Source: CALFMR01 sp035550595 | GTDB taxonomy: Bacteria > Acidobacteriota > Vicinamibacteria > Vicinamibacterales > SCN-69-37 | DNA length: 64,000 bases | Reading direction: 5' to 3' | NCBI GenBank assembly: GCA_035550595.1 | Contig: DASZOV010000149.1 | Coordinates: 6,854 to 70,853, forward strand | In this document: piece by piece, positions 17,698-26,706 of the stretch | Position numbering within the stretch: position 1 is the first letter of the stretch | Layout of the letters: every line of letters begins with the position of its first letter | The notes under the pieces: generated by a model | The model's database searches: none | Told to the model about the DNA's origin: nothing | Seen by the model: the letters and a program-made list of their open reading frames with translations, nothing else | Made by a program: the position numbers and the translations under genes

Positions 17698-17715
17698 AAT
17701 TGCCGGCCGGCAATT
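17698..17715. repeat. 18-bp palindrome in the gap before the GH43 gene
   Basis: AATTGCCGGCCGGCAATT is perfectly self-complementary. The 200-bp gap 17640-17839 holds nothing else recognisable except the strong ribosome site TCAGGAGGGA before the next start. It could be a transcript-end hairpin or an operator. Confidence 0.5.
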
Positions 17716-17839
17716 CGTCGCGCCGCGTCGTGCACCCGGCGGCGGCCTTGCCCGGCCAACGGCGGCAGCCGTATGCTGCGGCCGGGCCCGTCGTCCCACT
17801 CGTTCGCGGCCCGCGTTCGCCGTCCGTCAGGAGGGACCG

Positions 17840-18925
17840 ATGTCGCCCGCGCACCTCTCGATCGCCGTCGCCGCGGTGATGCTCGTCCTCCATCCTGGCC
17901 TGGCCGCGCGCCCGACGGTGCCAGCGACGGCGGCCGACGTCGCACGGCGGCCGGAGATCATTCATCCTGGCGAACGCTGGCTCGACAATCGCGGCGAGCA
18001 CATCCAGGCGCATGGCGGCGGCATCATCCGCATCGGCAACACCTACTACTGGTTCGGTGAGGACCGCGGTCAGGCGTTCGACAACCAGCACCGCGGCATC
18101 GCCTGTTACAGGTCGACGGACCTCGCGCACTGGACCTTTCGCGGCGACGTCTTCACGATGTCGGTCGACGAGCGGCCCGCCGATCTTCCCGGCACGGGTC
18201 TCGTCGTCGAACGGCCGAAGGTCTTCTACAACCAGAAGACGCGGCAGTTCGTGATGTACATGCACCTCGACTCAGGCAACTACGCGGCCGCGGAAGTCGG
18301 CGTGGCCGTGTCGGACACGGTCGACGGCACGTATCGCTTCCTCAAGCATTTCCGCCCGCTCGGTCAGCAGTCGCGCGACATCGGCCAGTTCATCGACGAC
18401 GACGGCACGGCGTATCTGATCTTCGAGGACCGGCCGCACGGCTTCCACATCGCGCGGCTCTCGGACGATTACTTGTCAGTCGCCGAAGACGTCTGCCTGG
18501 TGCCGATGGCGATGGAAGGTGGGGCGCTCGTGCACTACGACGGGCTGTACTACGCGATTGGATCGCACCTTACCGGCTGGAATCCGAATCCCAATCTCTA
18601 CGCGACGGCGACGTCGCTCGCCGGTCCGTGGTCCGAGTTCAAGGACATCGCGCCGCCCGAGACGAACACGTACGGCTCGCAGTCGACGTTGCTCCTGAAA
18701 GTCGTCGGGACGAAGACGACGAGCGTCATCTTCATGGGCGACATGTGGCGGCCGCGCACGCAGTGGGACTCGCGCTATCTCTGGATGCCGCTCGAGATCG
18801 GTCACGGCGAACTGCGACTGCCGCAGCCACGCGCCTGGTCGATCGACGTCGAAACGGGTGAGACGTCGATCGATATGTCCGCGCCGGTCATGGAGATTCC
18901 GCCGCCACGCTCATCCGTGCGCTAA
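17840..18925 (+). CDS. Secreted glycoside hydrolase, GH43-like five-bladed propeller
   Basis: A 361-residue exported enzyme. The signal peptide (HLSIAVAAVMLVLHPGLAAR) is followed by a beta-propeller pattern: IQAHGGGIIRIGNTYYWFGE, RSTDLAHWTF, VVERPKVFYNQKTRQFVMYM and FIDDDGTAYLIFED. These resemble GH43 enzymes of the exo-beta-1,3-galactanase branch; the acidic residues in VVERPKV and the second E in EGGALVHYDGLYY are candidate catalytic positions. The ATG at 17840 has a perfect Shine-Dalgarno (AGGAGGGA). The last 15 bases overlap a convergent small gene. Substrate assignment to galactan side chains is inference. Confidence 0.82.
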   Translation: MSPAHLSIAVAAVMLVLHPGLAARPTVPATAADVARRPEIIHPGERWLDNRGEHIQAHGGGIIRIGNTYYWFGEDRGQAFDNQHRGIACYRSTDLAHWTFRGDVFTMSVDERPADLPGTGLVVERPKVFYNQKTRQFVMYMHLDSGNYAAAEVGVAVSDTVDGTYRFLKHFRPLGQQSRDIGQFIDDDGTAYLIFEDRPHGFHIARLSDDYLSVAEDVCLVPMAMEGGALVHYDGLYYAIGSHLTGWNPNPNLYATATSLAGPWSEFKDIAPPETNTYGSQSTLLLKVVGTKTTSVIFMGDMWRPRTQWDSRYLWMPLEIGHGELRLPQPRAWSIDVETGETSIDMSAPVMEIPPPRSSVR

Positions 18926-19111
18926 ACGGCGCGAGGCTTCTGACATCAATTCCATGAACGCCCAATAGCGCTCGGCGGAAACGCGGAGCGCCTGGCCGTC
19001 GAAGGCGATCTCGATGACGCCGCTGGCCAGTTCGCGCACGGCACCAGCGTCGCGTGCGCGGGCGAGCACGCGCTCCATCCGCGTGCCGAAGGTTTCGTCC
19101 CGACGTTCCAT
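18911..19111 (-). CDS. Small hypothetical protein
   Basis: 66 residues from the ATG at 19111, helical, with SAERYWAFMELMSEASRRL near the C-terminus. The same frame is open upstream to about 19172, where a CTG overlaps the stop of the preceding small gene, so the true start may be further upstream. Its position (same strand, 53 bases after the preceding gene) makes it the likely last gene of the chelatase operon. It is not recognised. It overlaps the 3' end of the convergent GH43-like gene by 15 bases. Confidence 0.5.
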   Translation of the reverse strand: MERRDETFGTRMERVLARARDAGAVRELASGVIEIAFDGQALRVSAERYWAFMELMSEASRRLAHG

Positions 19112-19164
19112 GTCGACACGTGCTTTCTCTGCGAACGACGCTCGGCTGAGCGCCGCCCGCAGCG

Positions 19165-19392
19165 TCAGTGCGCCCGAACCCGCGTGTGATGGACGACGCG
19201 CGGGCTCGGTGCGATAGCGAACTCGACCATCGCGCGATCGAGCACTCGGTGTAGCTCAGCCAGCTCCTCGCGGGAGACGTCGAGCCGTACGCGGCCGAGG
19301 CGGATGGTGATCTGCCCGCACGCGCATTGCGTCACGCTCCAATCCGCGGATCGGTCGCACGACGGCTCCATCAGCGAACGCTCGTTCATCAT
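19165..19392 (-). CDS. Small hypothetical protein with Cys pair
   Basis: 75 residues. The core QCACGQITIRLGRVRLDVSREELAEL begins with a CxC and forms a short beta pair followed by a helix (HRVLDRAMVEFAI). A GGAGG lies four bases before the ATG at 19392, so translation is likely. It starts 33 bases after the CbiX-like gene on the same strand. It shares a general strand-then-helix pattern with the next small protein (VIEIAFDGQALRVSAERYW), so the two may be distant relatives. Function is unknown; metal binding by the CxC is conceivable. Confidence 0.62.
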   Translation of the reverse strand: MMNERSLMEPSCDRSADWSVTQCACGQITIRLGRVRLDVSREELAELHRVLDRAMVEFAIAPSPRVVHHTRVRAH

Positions 19393-19425
19393 TCCGCCTC
19401 CAGTTTTCGGCCGGCTCCCGTATTC

Positions 19426-20460
19426 CTAACGCGACGCGACGGCCTCGGTCGCGCGCGCGCTGTCGACGACCCACGTGGCGATTCGCGCATCGGGCAGGAG
19501 CGCCTGCGGCGAGAGCGCGTGCTGAATGCCGTCCAACCGCTGACGCAGGCCGTTCTCGATGCCGCCGTACGAGAGCAGGAGCGGCGTGACGAGCACGTGA
19601 TAGCCGGCGTCGTTCGCGGCCTCCGCGTCCTGTCGCAACTCCGCCGTCGCCTTGTCACGCACCTCGGACGGCGCGTCGTCGCGCAGCGTGACGCAGTCGA
19701 TCCGCGCGTAGTGCGTGCGCGCCGCGATGCGATCGGCGAGCGCGTGCATGTCGGCGAGCCATTGCGCGTTTTCTTCGTCGCTGTTCGGGCCGTGCGCGAC
19801 GAGAATCAATGCTTCGTGCGCCGGATCCTTCCCCATCGCCGCCGCGCGATCCGCGAGGATGTCGGCGACTATCGGATGCCGATCGAGCGCCGCCGCCATG
19901 CGGACGGGCACGGGCGAGACGACGGGCTTGGGTAGACCAGCGTCCTTCGCCGGCTCGTCGGCAGTCGCAGGCATCGCGTCATGACCGGCGGCGCCGTACA
20001 TGCCGTGATCCATCGCCGCGCCGTGATCGTCGGCGCCGTGATCCATGTCGCCCATCATCGCGAAGTCCGCGAGCTCAGCCGGCGCGTCGGCGCGCAGGCC
20101 GAGCAGGTACTTCGTCGACTCGATGACGCTGCTGTGCGAGGACACGAAGAGCGGCACGGCGACGATCGCCGTGACGCCGCGCGCGGCGAGCTTGTCGATG
20201 CCGGCCTGCAGCGTCGATCGATCCGCCATGCCGAACGCAACTTCGGTCGGCATCGTCTTGTCGGTTTCCGCGGCGACGGCGCGCACCTGGTCGTTCCAGC
20301 TCATGCTGCCGCCGTGAGCCATCAGCAGGATGCCGGACCGTGGCGACGCCGCTTGCGGCTGGCCGCTCGTCTGCGCACCGGCGACAGCCACGCAGGTGAT
20401 GAGCAAGGCGAACGCCATGCTCACGACGCGAAATACGAAATGCGAACTACGCAACATCAT
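19426..20460 (-). CDS. Exported two-domain CbiX-like (sirohydrochlorin chelatase family) protein
   Basis: 344 residues. It opens with a signal peptide (RVVSMAFALLITCVAVAGAQ), which cytoplasmic CbiX/SirB chelatases lack. The first CbiX-like domain (about 41-125) keeps both histidines expected at the metal site: H49 in LLMAHGG and H109 in FVSSHSS. The second (about 215-330) keeps H223 in LVAHGP but has SYGG (Y298) where the other histidine is expected. Between them, residues 137-161 are rich in His, Asp and Met (DMDHGADDHG, MDHGMYG), like periplasmic metal-binding segments. It starts one base after the TonB receptor stop, so it is coupled to it. A periplasmic metal carrier or chelatase role is inferred. 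Confidence 0.82.
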   Translation of the reverse strand: MMLRSSHFVFRVVSMAFALLITCVAVAGAQTSGQPQAASPRSGILLMAHGGSMSWNDQVRAVAAETDKTMPTEVAFGMADRSTLQAGIDKLAARGVTAIVAVPLFVSSHSSVIESTKYLLGLRADAPAELADFAMMGDMDHGADDHGAAMDHGMYGAAGHDAMPATADEPAKDAGLPKPVVSPVPVRMAAALDRHPIVADILADRAAAMGKDPAHEALILVAHGPNSDEENAQWLADMHALADRIAARTHYARIDCVTLRDDAPSEVRDKATAELRQDAEAANDAGYHVLVTPLLLSYGGIENGLRQRLDGIQHALSPQALLPDARIATWVVDSARATEAVASR

Positions 20461-20461
20461 C

Positions 20462-22834
20462 TCAATGGCTCCTGAAGTTGAACTGGACGCCGACGCGCAG
20501 CGTGCGTCCGTAGTCGGGCCGATCGAACGTCGGCTGGGCGGCGTCGAGCTTCTTGTCGCGGCTGTTCGCGAGGTTGTCGACGGCCGCGAACGCGCGCAGG
20601 CCGCCGCCGATCGTCTTCGACGCGTAGACGTTCCAGATCTCGTAGCCATAGGCGAAGTCCGCCTCGACCGGATCGGCGCTCGCCTGCGTCGGCCAGCGGC
20701 TGAAGAACGTGCCGCGCACGTTCGCCAGGAGGCCAATCGACGGCCGCGAGAACTGCAGCTTCACGTGGCCCTGATGCCGGCTGCGATACGGAAGCCAGAT
20801 GTCGGTCGTCACGTCCTCCGCGTGGAGATAGGTGTAGGCGCCCGACAGATCGAGCGACGACGTCAGCGCGACGCGGCCGTCCACGTCGAAGCCCGCCGTG
20901 CGCGCGCGATCGACGTTCAGGTTGACGAAGGTGAAGAACGCGCCGCCCGACGAGTCGTACCCGAACGACGGCGGCACGCCGTAGTCGGCCATGATCGCGT
21001 CGAGCGCGGCGCCCGAGCAATCGTCGCCCATCGTCGCGTCGCACACGGTCACCGAGTTGATGAGGTTCCGCAGATCGTGACGGAACACGTTCACCGAGGC
21101 GCGATACCGGCCCTTGTCGAACGTGGCGCCGCCCGAGTACGAACGGCTCGTTTCGGGCTGCAGCGTCGGATTGCCGATGACCTGATAGCCGTACTCGAGG
21201 TGCAGCAGGTGGTAGTAGAGCTCGCCGAGGTTCGGCGCGCGGAAACCCAGCCCCGCCGCACTGCGCAGCGTGACGTGATCGCCCACGCGATAGACGACGC
21301 CGGCCTTGGGCACGAAGTGGCCGCCGAACGTCGAGTTGTGCTGATAGCGGCCGCCAACGGTGAGGACAACGGGACCGCCTGGCTGAATGCGATCCTGAAC
21401 CCAGACGTCATTCGTCGACAGCGACTGCCCCGCATCGGCGCCGACGATGCGGTTGTCGCCGCGATATTGGTCGTACACGCCCTCGTAGCCGACCTGCAGG
21501 AACTGCCAGCGCCCGAGCTGCTGACTGAGCGTCGCGTCGCCGCGGCGATACCGCTCGTGCAGCGTGCCGAGATCGAACGGGGTGCCTTCGACACCGTCGG
21601 TGAACGGCCGGCTGTCGGAATTCTCGTCGTAGCCGGACACATACGCCCGCGTCTGCAGCGTCGTCGACGACGTCAGCGTGAAGTCACCGGTGACGGCCGC
21701 CGTCCGCGCGCGGTTCTGCGCGTGCAGCGTCGTCGGGAACGACGTGAAGGCGAACGGCCGCGCGGGATCGGGCACGGTCGCCGTGCCGCGGCCGAGCTGG
21801 TGCGTGTCGTAGAACGTGCCGTTGAAACCGAGCGCCGCGCGTGAGTTGAACGCGTAGCGCACCTTCGCCATCAGGTCGCGCCGATGTTCATCGGCGCCGA
21901 CCGTCGAATCGTTGCCGGGAAGGAGCGTGTAGCCGTCACGCTGATGGTGCTCGACGTCGAGGAACGCGCTGAGTCCGCCGTGCCGCGCGCCGATGCCCGC
22001 GCGGCTGTCGACGACGCCGAGCGTGCCGCCCGACAGCGTGGCGTCGACATCGATCGGCGCCGACGGCTGGCGCGAGACGAGGTTGATGACGCCGCCGAGC
22101 GCGTCCGTGCCGTAGAGCGAAGATGCTGCGCCCTTGACGACCTCGACGCGTTCGATCGGTCCGACCGACTGTTGATTGAGATCGATGAAGCCTTCGTTGA
22201 TGCCGCGCGCGCCGACGATGGGCAGGCCATCGAGCAGGACGAGCGTTTCCTTCGAGTCGATGCCGTCAATCTGCTCGCCCGACGTCAGGCCCGCGCCGTA
22301 GGACTGCGCACGCGTCACGATGCCCGGCACGTCCGCGAGCACGTCGCCGACGCGCTCGTATCCGGTGTGCGCGATCTCGTCCTTCGTCACGGCCAGCACC
22401 TTCGTCGGCGCGTCGTCTTCGAGCTCGGTGACGCGCGACGCGGAGACGATGACGTCCTCGTGCGCGCCGGCGAGCGACAGCCGCAGGCTGCCGGCGTCGA
22501 GGGCGCGACCAGCCTCGACACGGACGCGCTGCGGGTCGAGCGTGAGGCCCGTCAGCGACGCGGTGATCTCGTAGAAGCCCGGCGTCAGATCGCCGGCCGT
22601 GAACGTGCCGTCGGCCGTGGTGCTGACCGTCGTCGGCGTGCCCGAGAGCACGCTGCGCAGGGTTACCGGGACGTTGGGGACCGGCAGGCCGTCGGGATCG
22701 ACGATGCGTCCGTGGACGCCGCCGGTGCGATCAGCGTTCGCGGCCGACTGGGCCGCGGCGAGCGCTGGAAACACGAGCATTGGGCTCGCGAGGAGGAGGG
22801 CAAGACACGACGCGCGGAGGAAACGCCAGCTCAT
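20462..22834 (-). CDS. TonB-dependent receptor (BtuB/CirA-like) with N-terminal carboxypeptidase-like domain
   Basis: A 790-residue outer-membrane receptor. After a signal peptide (LALLLASPMLVFPALAAAQ) comes a carboxypeptidase-regulatory-like domain (GGVHGRIVDPDGLPVPNVPV). The plug follows (VGDVLADVPGIVTRAQSYG, LVLLDGLPIVGARGINEG, VEVVKGAASSLYGTDALGG) and then a beta-barrel ending in TLRVGVQFNFRSH with a terminal aromatic segment. The ATG at 22834 was chosen because the longer frame upstream is leader sequence. It is the second receptor of the locus, with its own promoter (23074-23102) and an approximately 230-base leader. The ligand is unknown; the coupled CbiX-like gene suggests a corrinoid or metal-tetrapyrrole. 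Confidence 0.93.
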   Translation of the reverse strand: MSWRFLRASCLALLLASPMLVFPALAAAQSAANADRTGGVHGRIVDPDGLPVPNVPVTLRSVLSGTPTTVSTTADGTFTAGDLTPGFYEITASLTGLTLDPQRVRVEAGRALDAGSLRLSLAGAHEDVIVSASRVTELEDDAPTKVLAVTKDEIAHTGYERVGDVLADVPGIVTRAQSYGAGLTSGEQIDGIDSKETLVLLDGLPIVGARGINEGFIDLNQQSVGPIERVEVVKGAASSLYGTDALGGVINLVSRQPSAPIDVDATLSGGTLGVVDSRAGIGARHGGLSAFLDVEHHQRDGYTLLPGNDSTVGADEHRRDLMAKVRYAFNSRAALGFNGTFYDTHQLGRGTATVPDPARPFAFTSFPTTLHAQNRARTAAVTGDFTLTSSTTLQTRAYVSGYDENSDSRPFTDGVEGTPFDLGTLHERYRRGDATLSQQLGRWQFLQVGYEGVYDQYRGDNRIVGADAGQSLSTNDVWVQDRIQPGGPVVLTVGGRYQHNSTFGGHFVPKAGVVYRVGDHVTLRSAAGLGFRAPNLGELYYHLLHLEYGYQVIGNPTLQPETSRSYSGGATFDKGRYRASVNVFRHDLRNLINSVTVCDATMGDDCSGAALDAIMADYGVPPSFGYDSSGGAFFTFVNLNVDRARTAGFDVDGRVALTSSLDLSGAYTYLHAEDVTTDIWLPYRSRHQGHVKLQFSRPSIGLLANVRGTFFSRWPTQASADPVEADFAYGYEIWNVYASKTIGGGLRAFAAVDNLANSRDKKLDAAQPTFDRPDYGRTLRVGVQFNFRSH

Positions 22835-23067
22835 GACACGGGCCCTTTCGCACAAGGTCCCGGAGCGCGCGTCATCATCGGACTGCGACAAAAGCCCGCG
22901 CGGCAGGCGCGGACCGTCCGAGTAAAATACGGACGCCGGACGCGTCATGCGCCACGCGTGTGATGAACGGTCTCTCCGGACCCTGCGTTCGGTTCTCCCG
23001 CCGGGTGTTCGCGCATCCGGCGGGAACTTCAATCCGTCGCAAATGAGATCAGATCTCAATTGCGACC
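22835..23067 (-). promoter_or_regulatory. Structured 5' leader of the second TonB receptor gene
   Basis: About 230 bases between the predicted transcription start and the ATG. It contains a perfect hairpin with 9-bp arms (22996-23004 and 23017-23025) and, 55 bases before the ATG, a terminator-like element: a 6-bp GC stem (22896-22901 with 22907-22912) followed on the minus strand by GCTTTT. A 15-bp palindrome TGAGATCAGATCTCA sits at 23044-23058. Such a leader could attenuate transcription, as riboswitch leaders do. No known riboswitch core, including the B12 type, was recognised. Confidence 0.42.
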
Positions 23068-23073
23068 TGTGTA

Positions 23074-23102
23074 GCTTAAAGCCGACCGTTTTGGTCGGTC
23101 AA
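23074..23102 (-). promoter_or_regulatory. Promoter with embedded 17-bp operator, second TonB receptor
   Basis: On the minus strand TTGACC and TTAAGC are separated by 17 bases, and the spacer region holds the dyad CCGACC-N5-GGTCGG (23082-23098). The -35 overlaps the PepSY stop codon. The arrangement is copied at 26707-26735 with identical spacing and flanks. Dyads of this ACCGACC/GGTCGGT type are common targets of TetR-family repressors. Confidence 0.75.
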
Positions 23103-24274
23103 GAGATTTCGGCGGTCGGCTCTCCGTCCACGGTCGGGGCCGGCACCCGCACGTCGGCCCGTTTTCGCACCCGCACGCGACGCTTGCGCCACCACATCAA
23201 GACGCCGGACCACGCGAGCACGACCGGCGCGAGCCCGACGATCGACACGAGAATCTCGCCCGTCTTGCCGAACGCCGTGCCGTCGTGCAGGCCCGACAGC
23301 CAGATCTCGAGCGCATGCCGCCGCGTGCGCGTCGAGGCCGTCGACTCGACGGCGACCGTGCCGCACGCGAGATCCGCGTGGACGTGCGTGTCGTCGAGCG
23401 GCGATGGTTTGCCTGGCACGGCGAACGCGATCTGCCAGATCTTCATCGTCTCGTCGGCCGGCACGATCTCGCGGAGCCTGCCGCCCGGCGCGAGTGTCTG
23501 CGCACGATCGACGGCTGCCTGGTATCCGATCGGCCCGGTACACGCGCCGGGCACCGGTGCGTCGACGTCGGGGCCGGCCACGAACGTGAGCGTGGGATCG
23601 ACCCACGTCGGCTGCACGAGCGCGAGCCCGGTCGCGGTGAGCACGAGCAGGATGGCGAGCGTCCAGATACCGATCCATTCGTGCATCGGCGTGGCGCGCG
23701 TGAGCGTGCGGCGCCACGGCCGGATCGACAGCTTGCGCACGATGCGCGGCAGCGGCGGCCACCACAAATACAACCCGACGCTGAGCATGACGAGAACGGC
23801 GATCGCCATGATGCCGCTGACGACGCGTCCGGCCGCTCCGGCCCAGAGATCGCGGTGAAGAAAGATCGGCGCGTAGGCCGGCGATCGATCGATGTCGACG
23901 ACGCCCAGCACGTTGCCCGTCGCTGGCGCGACCAGTACGCCAACGATGCCCATGTGGCCAAGGCCTCCCGGTGGACGGCCCGCGTAGACGACCATGCCGG
24001 CATCGCTGACGTTGTGATCGACGTGCGGGAGCCAAATCGCAATCGGCCCCATCAAGTCGGGAACGGCGGCATGCGACTCGGCGACCCACCGATCGATCGA
24101 CCCCGTCTCTTGCGACAGGCCGGCCGGAATCAGATCGCCGTGCGCCCAGCGGAAAAACTGCGGCTGGAAGTACAGCAGGCTCCCGCTGAGGCCGACGACG
24201 GCGAAGAACAAGCCGAGCGTGAGGCCGATCCAGCGATGGATCCAGAGCAACGGGCCGCGAAGCGATCGAGCCAC
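23099..24274 (-). CDS. PepSY-associated transmembrane protein
   Basis: A 391-residue inner-membrane protein of the PepSY_TM family, often found with siderophore receptors and implicated in iron-siderophore reduction. It has about four membrane helices: WIHRWIGLTLGLFFAVVGLSG with the conserved His pair region, GIMAIAVLVMLSVGLYLWW, WIGIWTLAILLVLTATGLAL and ILVSIVGLAPVVLAWSGVLM. These are separated by two exported PepSY-like segments (GPIAIWLPHVD, IWQIAFAVPGK). The tail is Arg-rich and cytoplasmic. The GTG start lies two bases after the stop of the first TonB receptor, so translation is coupled. A role in reductive release of the imported metal is inferred from family context. Confidence 0.88.
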   Translation of the reverse strand: MARSLRGPLLWIHRWIGLTLGLFFAVVGLSGSLLYFQPQFFRWAHGDLIPAGLSQETGSIDRWVAESHAAVPDLMGPIAIWLPHVDHNVSDAGMVVYAGRPPGGLGHMGIVGVLVAPATGNVLGVVDIDRSPAYAPIFLHRDLWAGAAGRVVSGIMAIAVLVMLSVGLYLWWPPLPRIVRKLSIRPWRRTLTRATPMHEWIGIWTLAILLVLTATGLALVQPTWVDPTLTFVAGPDVDAPVPGACTGPIGYQAAVDRAQTLAPGGRLREIVPADETMKIWQIAFAVPGKPSPLDDTHVHADLACGTVAVESTASTRTRRHALEIWLSGLHDGTAFGKTGEILVSIVGLAPVVLAWSGVLMWWRKRRVRVRKRADVRVPAPTVDGEPTAEIS

Positions 24275-24276
24275 GG

Positions 24277-26664
24277 TCAGCGCGAGAGCACGAGGCCGAT
24301 GCCGATCCGCCGCGGCTGCAGGATGTTCGCCGCGTCGTCGGCCGCCGTGGCGCCGGGCGAGATGAGCACGGCGTTGTCGGCGTTGAACAGGTTGTTGAGG
24401 AAGAGGAACACGCGCGCGTGCGCGATCGTGTATCCGACCTCGGCGTTGACGACCGCATACGGATCGGTCCGGCCGCGCAGCTCGTTCGTGACGCTCGAAT
24501 AGTAAGCGTCCGTGACGCGCGCGTTGAGGCTCGCCTCGAAACCGGTGTCATGTCCATAGCGCGCGCCGAACGTCGTCGTGAACGCCGGCGAGCGCGGCAG
24601 TTCGTGACCTTCGATCCCGGAGTCCGGATCTCGTAGCACTCTCGTGTGGAGCAAGCCGACGTTGGCGAAGAGCTCCGTGCCGCGTCCCGGACGGTACTGC
24701 AGCCCGCCTTCAGCGCCGTAGGTTGACGCCGCGTCGGCGTTGCGCACGACGAACGACCAGACGTTCGGATCGGGACTCAGGTTGAACGGCAACTGCATGT
24801 CGCGATAGCGGCTGTAGAAGACGTTGCCCGTCAGGCTGACCGTGCCGCCAGACAAGTCCGTCCGCGTGTAGCCCTCCGTCGTCCAGACGAATTCCGGCTT
24901 GAAGGTGTAGCTGACGAACGGCGGATCGAACGTGAAGCCCGCGCCGCCGCCGTTGTACGCCCGTGACACGGCCACGCCCGCCGTCGTCGTCTCGGTCGCA
25001 TGCCAGGCGAGATCGACCTTGGGCGAGACGATGTTGTAGGTCGCATCGAAGTCGATGGCGAACGGTCCGTCCGTGCCCGTGCGACGACGGTGCTCGTGTT
25101 CGACGCGTGCGCCGAGTGTGACGTCGAAGCGCGGATCGATCGGCACGGTCACCTCGCCGAAGGCCGCGGCCGTCAACGTGTGGTCATCGAACGTGCCACC
25201 GCCGAACAAGTCGATCGCTTCGTCCTGGTGTGCGTGAAAGAGGTAGAGGCCGCCGAAGCCGCGGACGCCCGCGTCTGCCTGGCCGAAGCGCACGCGCGGC
25301 TCGAAGAGCAACTCACGCCCGTCGATCTCGGCGTTGCCATCGCCGATCGTGGCGAGGCGCGTGACGTTCAGGTCCGTGAACGACAGCGTGTCCTCGAACG
25401 ACAGCCGATCCGATCGACGCCACGTCGATTCAGCGACGACGCCCGTCGTCTTCGGGATGAAGACGGGCATCTCGGGAGACGACGCGATGTGATCATCGTA
25501 CGGCTGGAGGACGGTGTCGGTCTGCGGACCGGTGTGCGTCGCGTGCGAGACTGTGACGATGGTCGAGAAGCCCGGCAACGCGGCCGGATCGATGCGCAGC
25601 TTGCCGCGAATCGTGAGGTCCTCGAAGTCGCCCGGATGTTCGACACGCTTGGTCGCGCTGTCGAACGGCGTGAACTGGACGTAACTCTCGTGCACCTGCC
25701 GGTCGAACGCGAAGCGATAGGCGAGCTGCTGATTGATGATGGGTCCCGAGATGACGCCCGACACCTGACGGTCGCCCTGGTTGCCGAGAATCGTGCGGAA
25801 TTTCATCTCGGGCTGATACGTGGGGTCGTTCGTGCGGAGCGAGACCGTGCCGGCGACGGCGTTGCGACCCTGGAGCGTGCTCTGCGGACCGCGGAAGACT
25901 TCGACTTGATCCACGTCCCACAGCGCGACGTCGCCGAACGTGACTTCGTTGTAGCTCGCGGGCCGGCCGTCGATCTGGAAATTGAGGCGCGTGCGCGTGC
26001 CCGCGAAGAACGCGTCTGCGCCCTGCGCGGGACCGGTGCCATCGGCGCCACGAACGGCGGGCGCCAGGTTGCTGTTGCCCGTGGCGATCACGTTCGGCAC
26101 GCTGGACAGGAGCGCCGTGCCCGTGTTCGTGCCAGGCAGCCGATCGAGCGCGGTCGTGTCGAACACTGCCACGCTGGCCGCCGTGTCGCGCAGCGATCGT
26201 GGCGTGCGCTCGCCGAGGACCGTGACCGACTCGGTGATGCCGCCCACCTCGAGTACGAAGTCGAGCGTGCGCGCGCTCGCGCTGACGGGCACGCCGGCTT
26301 CGACCGCGCTCTTGAATCCCTGGAGATCGGCCGTGACGACGTAGGTGCCGGGCGCGACGCCCGAGATGTCATAACGTCCCGCGGTGTCGCTGACGGCGGT
26401 GACGAGGGCCGGTCCGGTGACGGTCCGGCGAACGCTGATGGTCGCGCCAGGCAGCGCGCCGCCCGTGACGTCGGCCACGCGACCCGTCAGGTGCGACTCG
26501 GCAGCGGATGACGCGGCGGATGCCTGCTGTTGTGCGGCGGCGAGCGCGGGCACGCCCACGAGCGCGGCAAGGCCGAATGCGAATGGTATGAGCGCGGCCG
26601 TCACGCGGCGGCCACGGCGATCGAACGACTGTTTCGACGACAACGACGACTCCGACTTCCCCAA
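24277..26664 (-). CDS. TonB-dependent receptor with N-terminal carboxypeptidase-like domain
   Basis: An outer-membrane receptor of about 795 residues. Signal segment: ALIPFAFGLAALVGVPALAA. A carboxypeptidase-like beta sandwich follows (SHLTGRVADVTGGALPGATI, VVTADLQGFKS), then the plug (TALLSSVPNVIATGNSN, LNFQIDGRPASYNE, VEVFRGPQSTLQGRNAVAG). The barrel has siderophore-receptor character and ends VFLFLNNLFNADNAVLISP, LQPRRIGIGLVLSR. The TTG at 26664 was chosen because GGAGGAG lies six bases before it; an ATG at 26685 in the same frame lacks a ribosome site. It is the first gene of the uptake locus, with the operator-bearing promoter 40-70 bases upstream. The substrate is probably a ferric siderophore or related chelate. 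Confidence 0.92.
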   Translation of the reverse strand: MGKSESSLSSKQSFDRRGRRVTAALIPFAFGLAALVGVPALAAAQQQASAASSAAESHLTGRVADVTGGALPGATISVRRTVTGPALVTAVSDTAGRYDISGVAPGTYVVTADLQGFKSAVEAGVPVSASARTLDFVLEVGGITESVTVLGERTPRSLRDTAASVAVFDTTALDRLPGTNTGTALLSSVPNVIATGNSNLAPAVRGADGTGPAQGADAFFAGTRTRLNFQIDGRPASYNEVTFGDVALWDVDQVEVFRGPQSTLQGRNAVAGTVSLRTNDPTYQPEMKFRTILGNQGDRQVSGVISGPIINQQLAYRFAFDRQVHESYVQFTPFDSATKRVEHPGDFEDLTIRGKLRIDPAALPGFSTIVTVSHATHTGPQTDTVLQPYDDHIASSPEMPVFIPKTTGVVAESTWRRSDRLSFEDTLSFTDLNVTRLATIGDGNAEIDGRELLFEPRVRFGQADAGVRGFGGLYLFHAHQDEAIDLFGGGTFDDHTLTAAAFGEVTVPIDPRFDVTLGARVEHEHRRRTGTDGPFAIDFDATYNIVSPKVDLAWHATETTTAGVAVSRAYNGGGAGFTFDPPFVSYTFKPEFVWTTEGYTRTDLSGGTVSLTGNVFYSRYRDMQLPFNLSPDPNVWSFVVRNADAASTYGAEGGLQYRPGRGTELFANVGLLHTRVLRDPDSGIEGHELPRSPAFTTTFGARYGHDTGFEASLNARVTDAYYSSVTNELRGRTDPYAVVNAEVGYTIAHARVFLFLNNLFNADNAVLISPGATAADDAANILQPRRIGIGLVLSR

Positions 26665-26706
26665 TGACGGCTCCTCCGCCGGCATTGACCGGCGTCGAGT
26701 CGAACA

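Noticed and set aside
22835..23067. B12, glycine or other known riboswitch in the TonB receptor leader
   Set aside because: GGAGAG-like and hairpin segments are present, but no conserved core of a known riboswitch class could be matched, so only an unassigned structured leader is reported.
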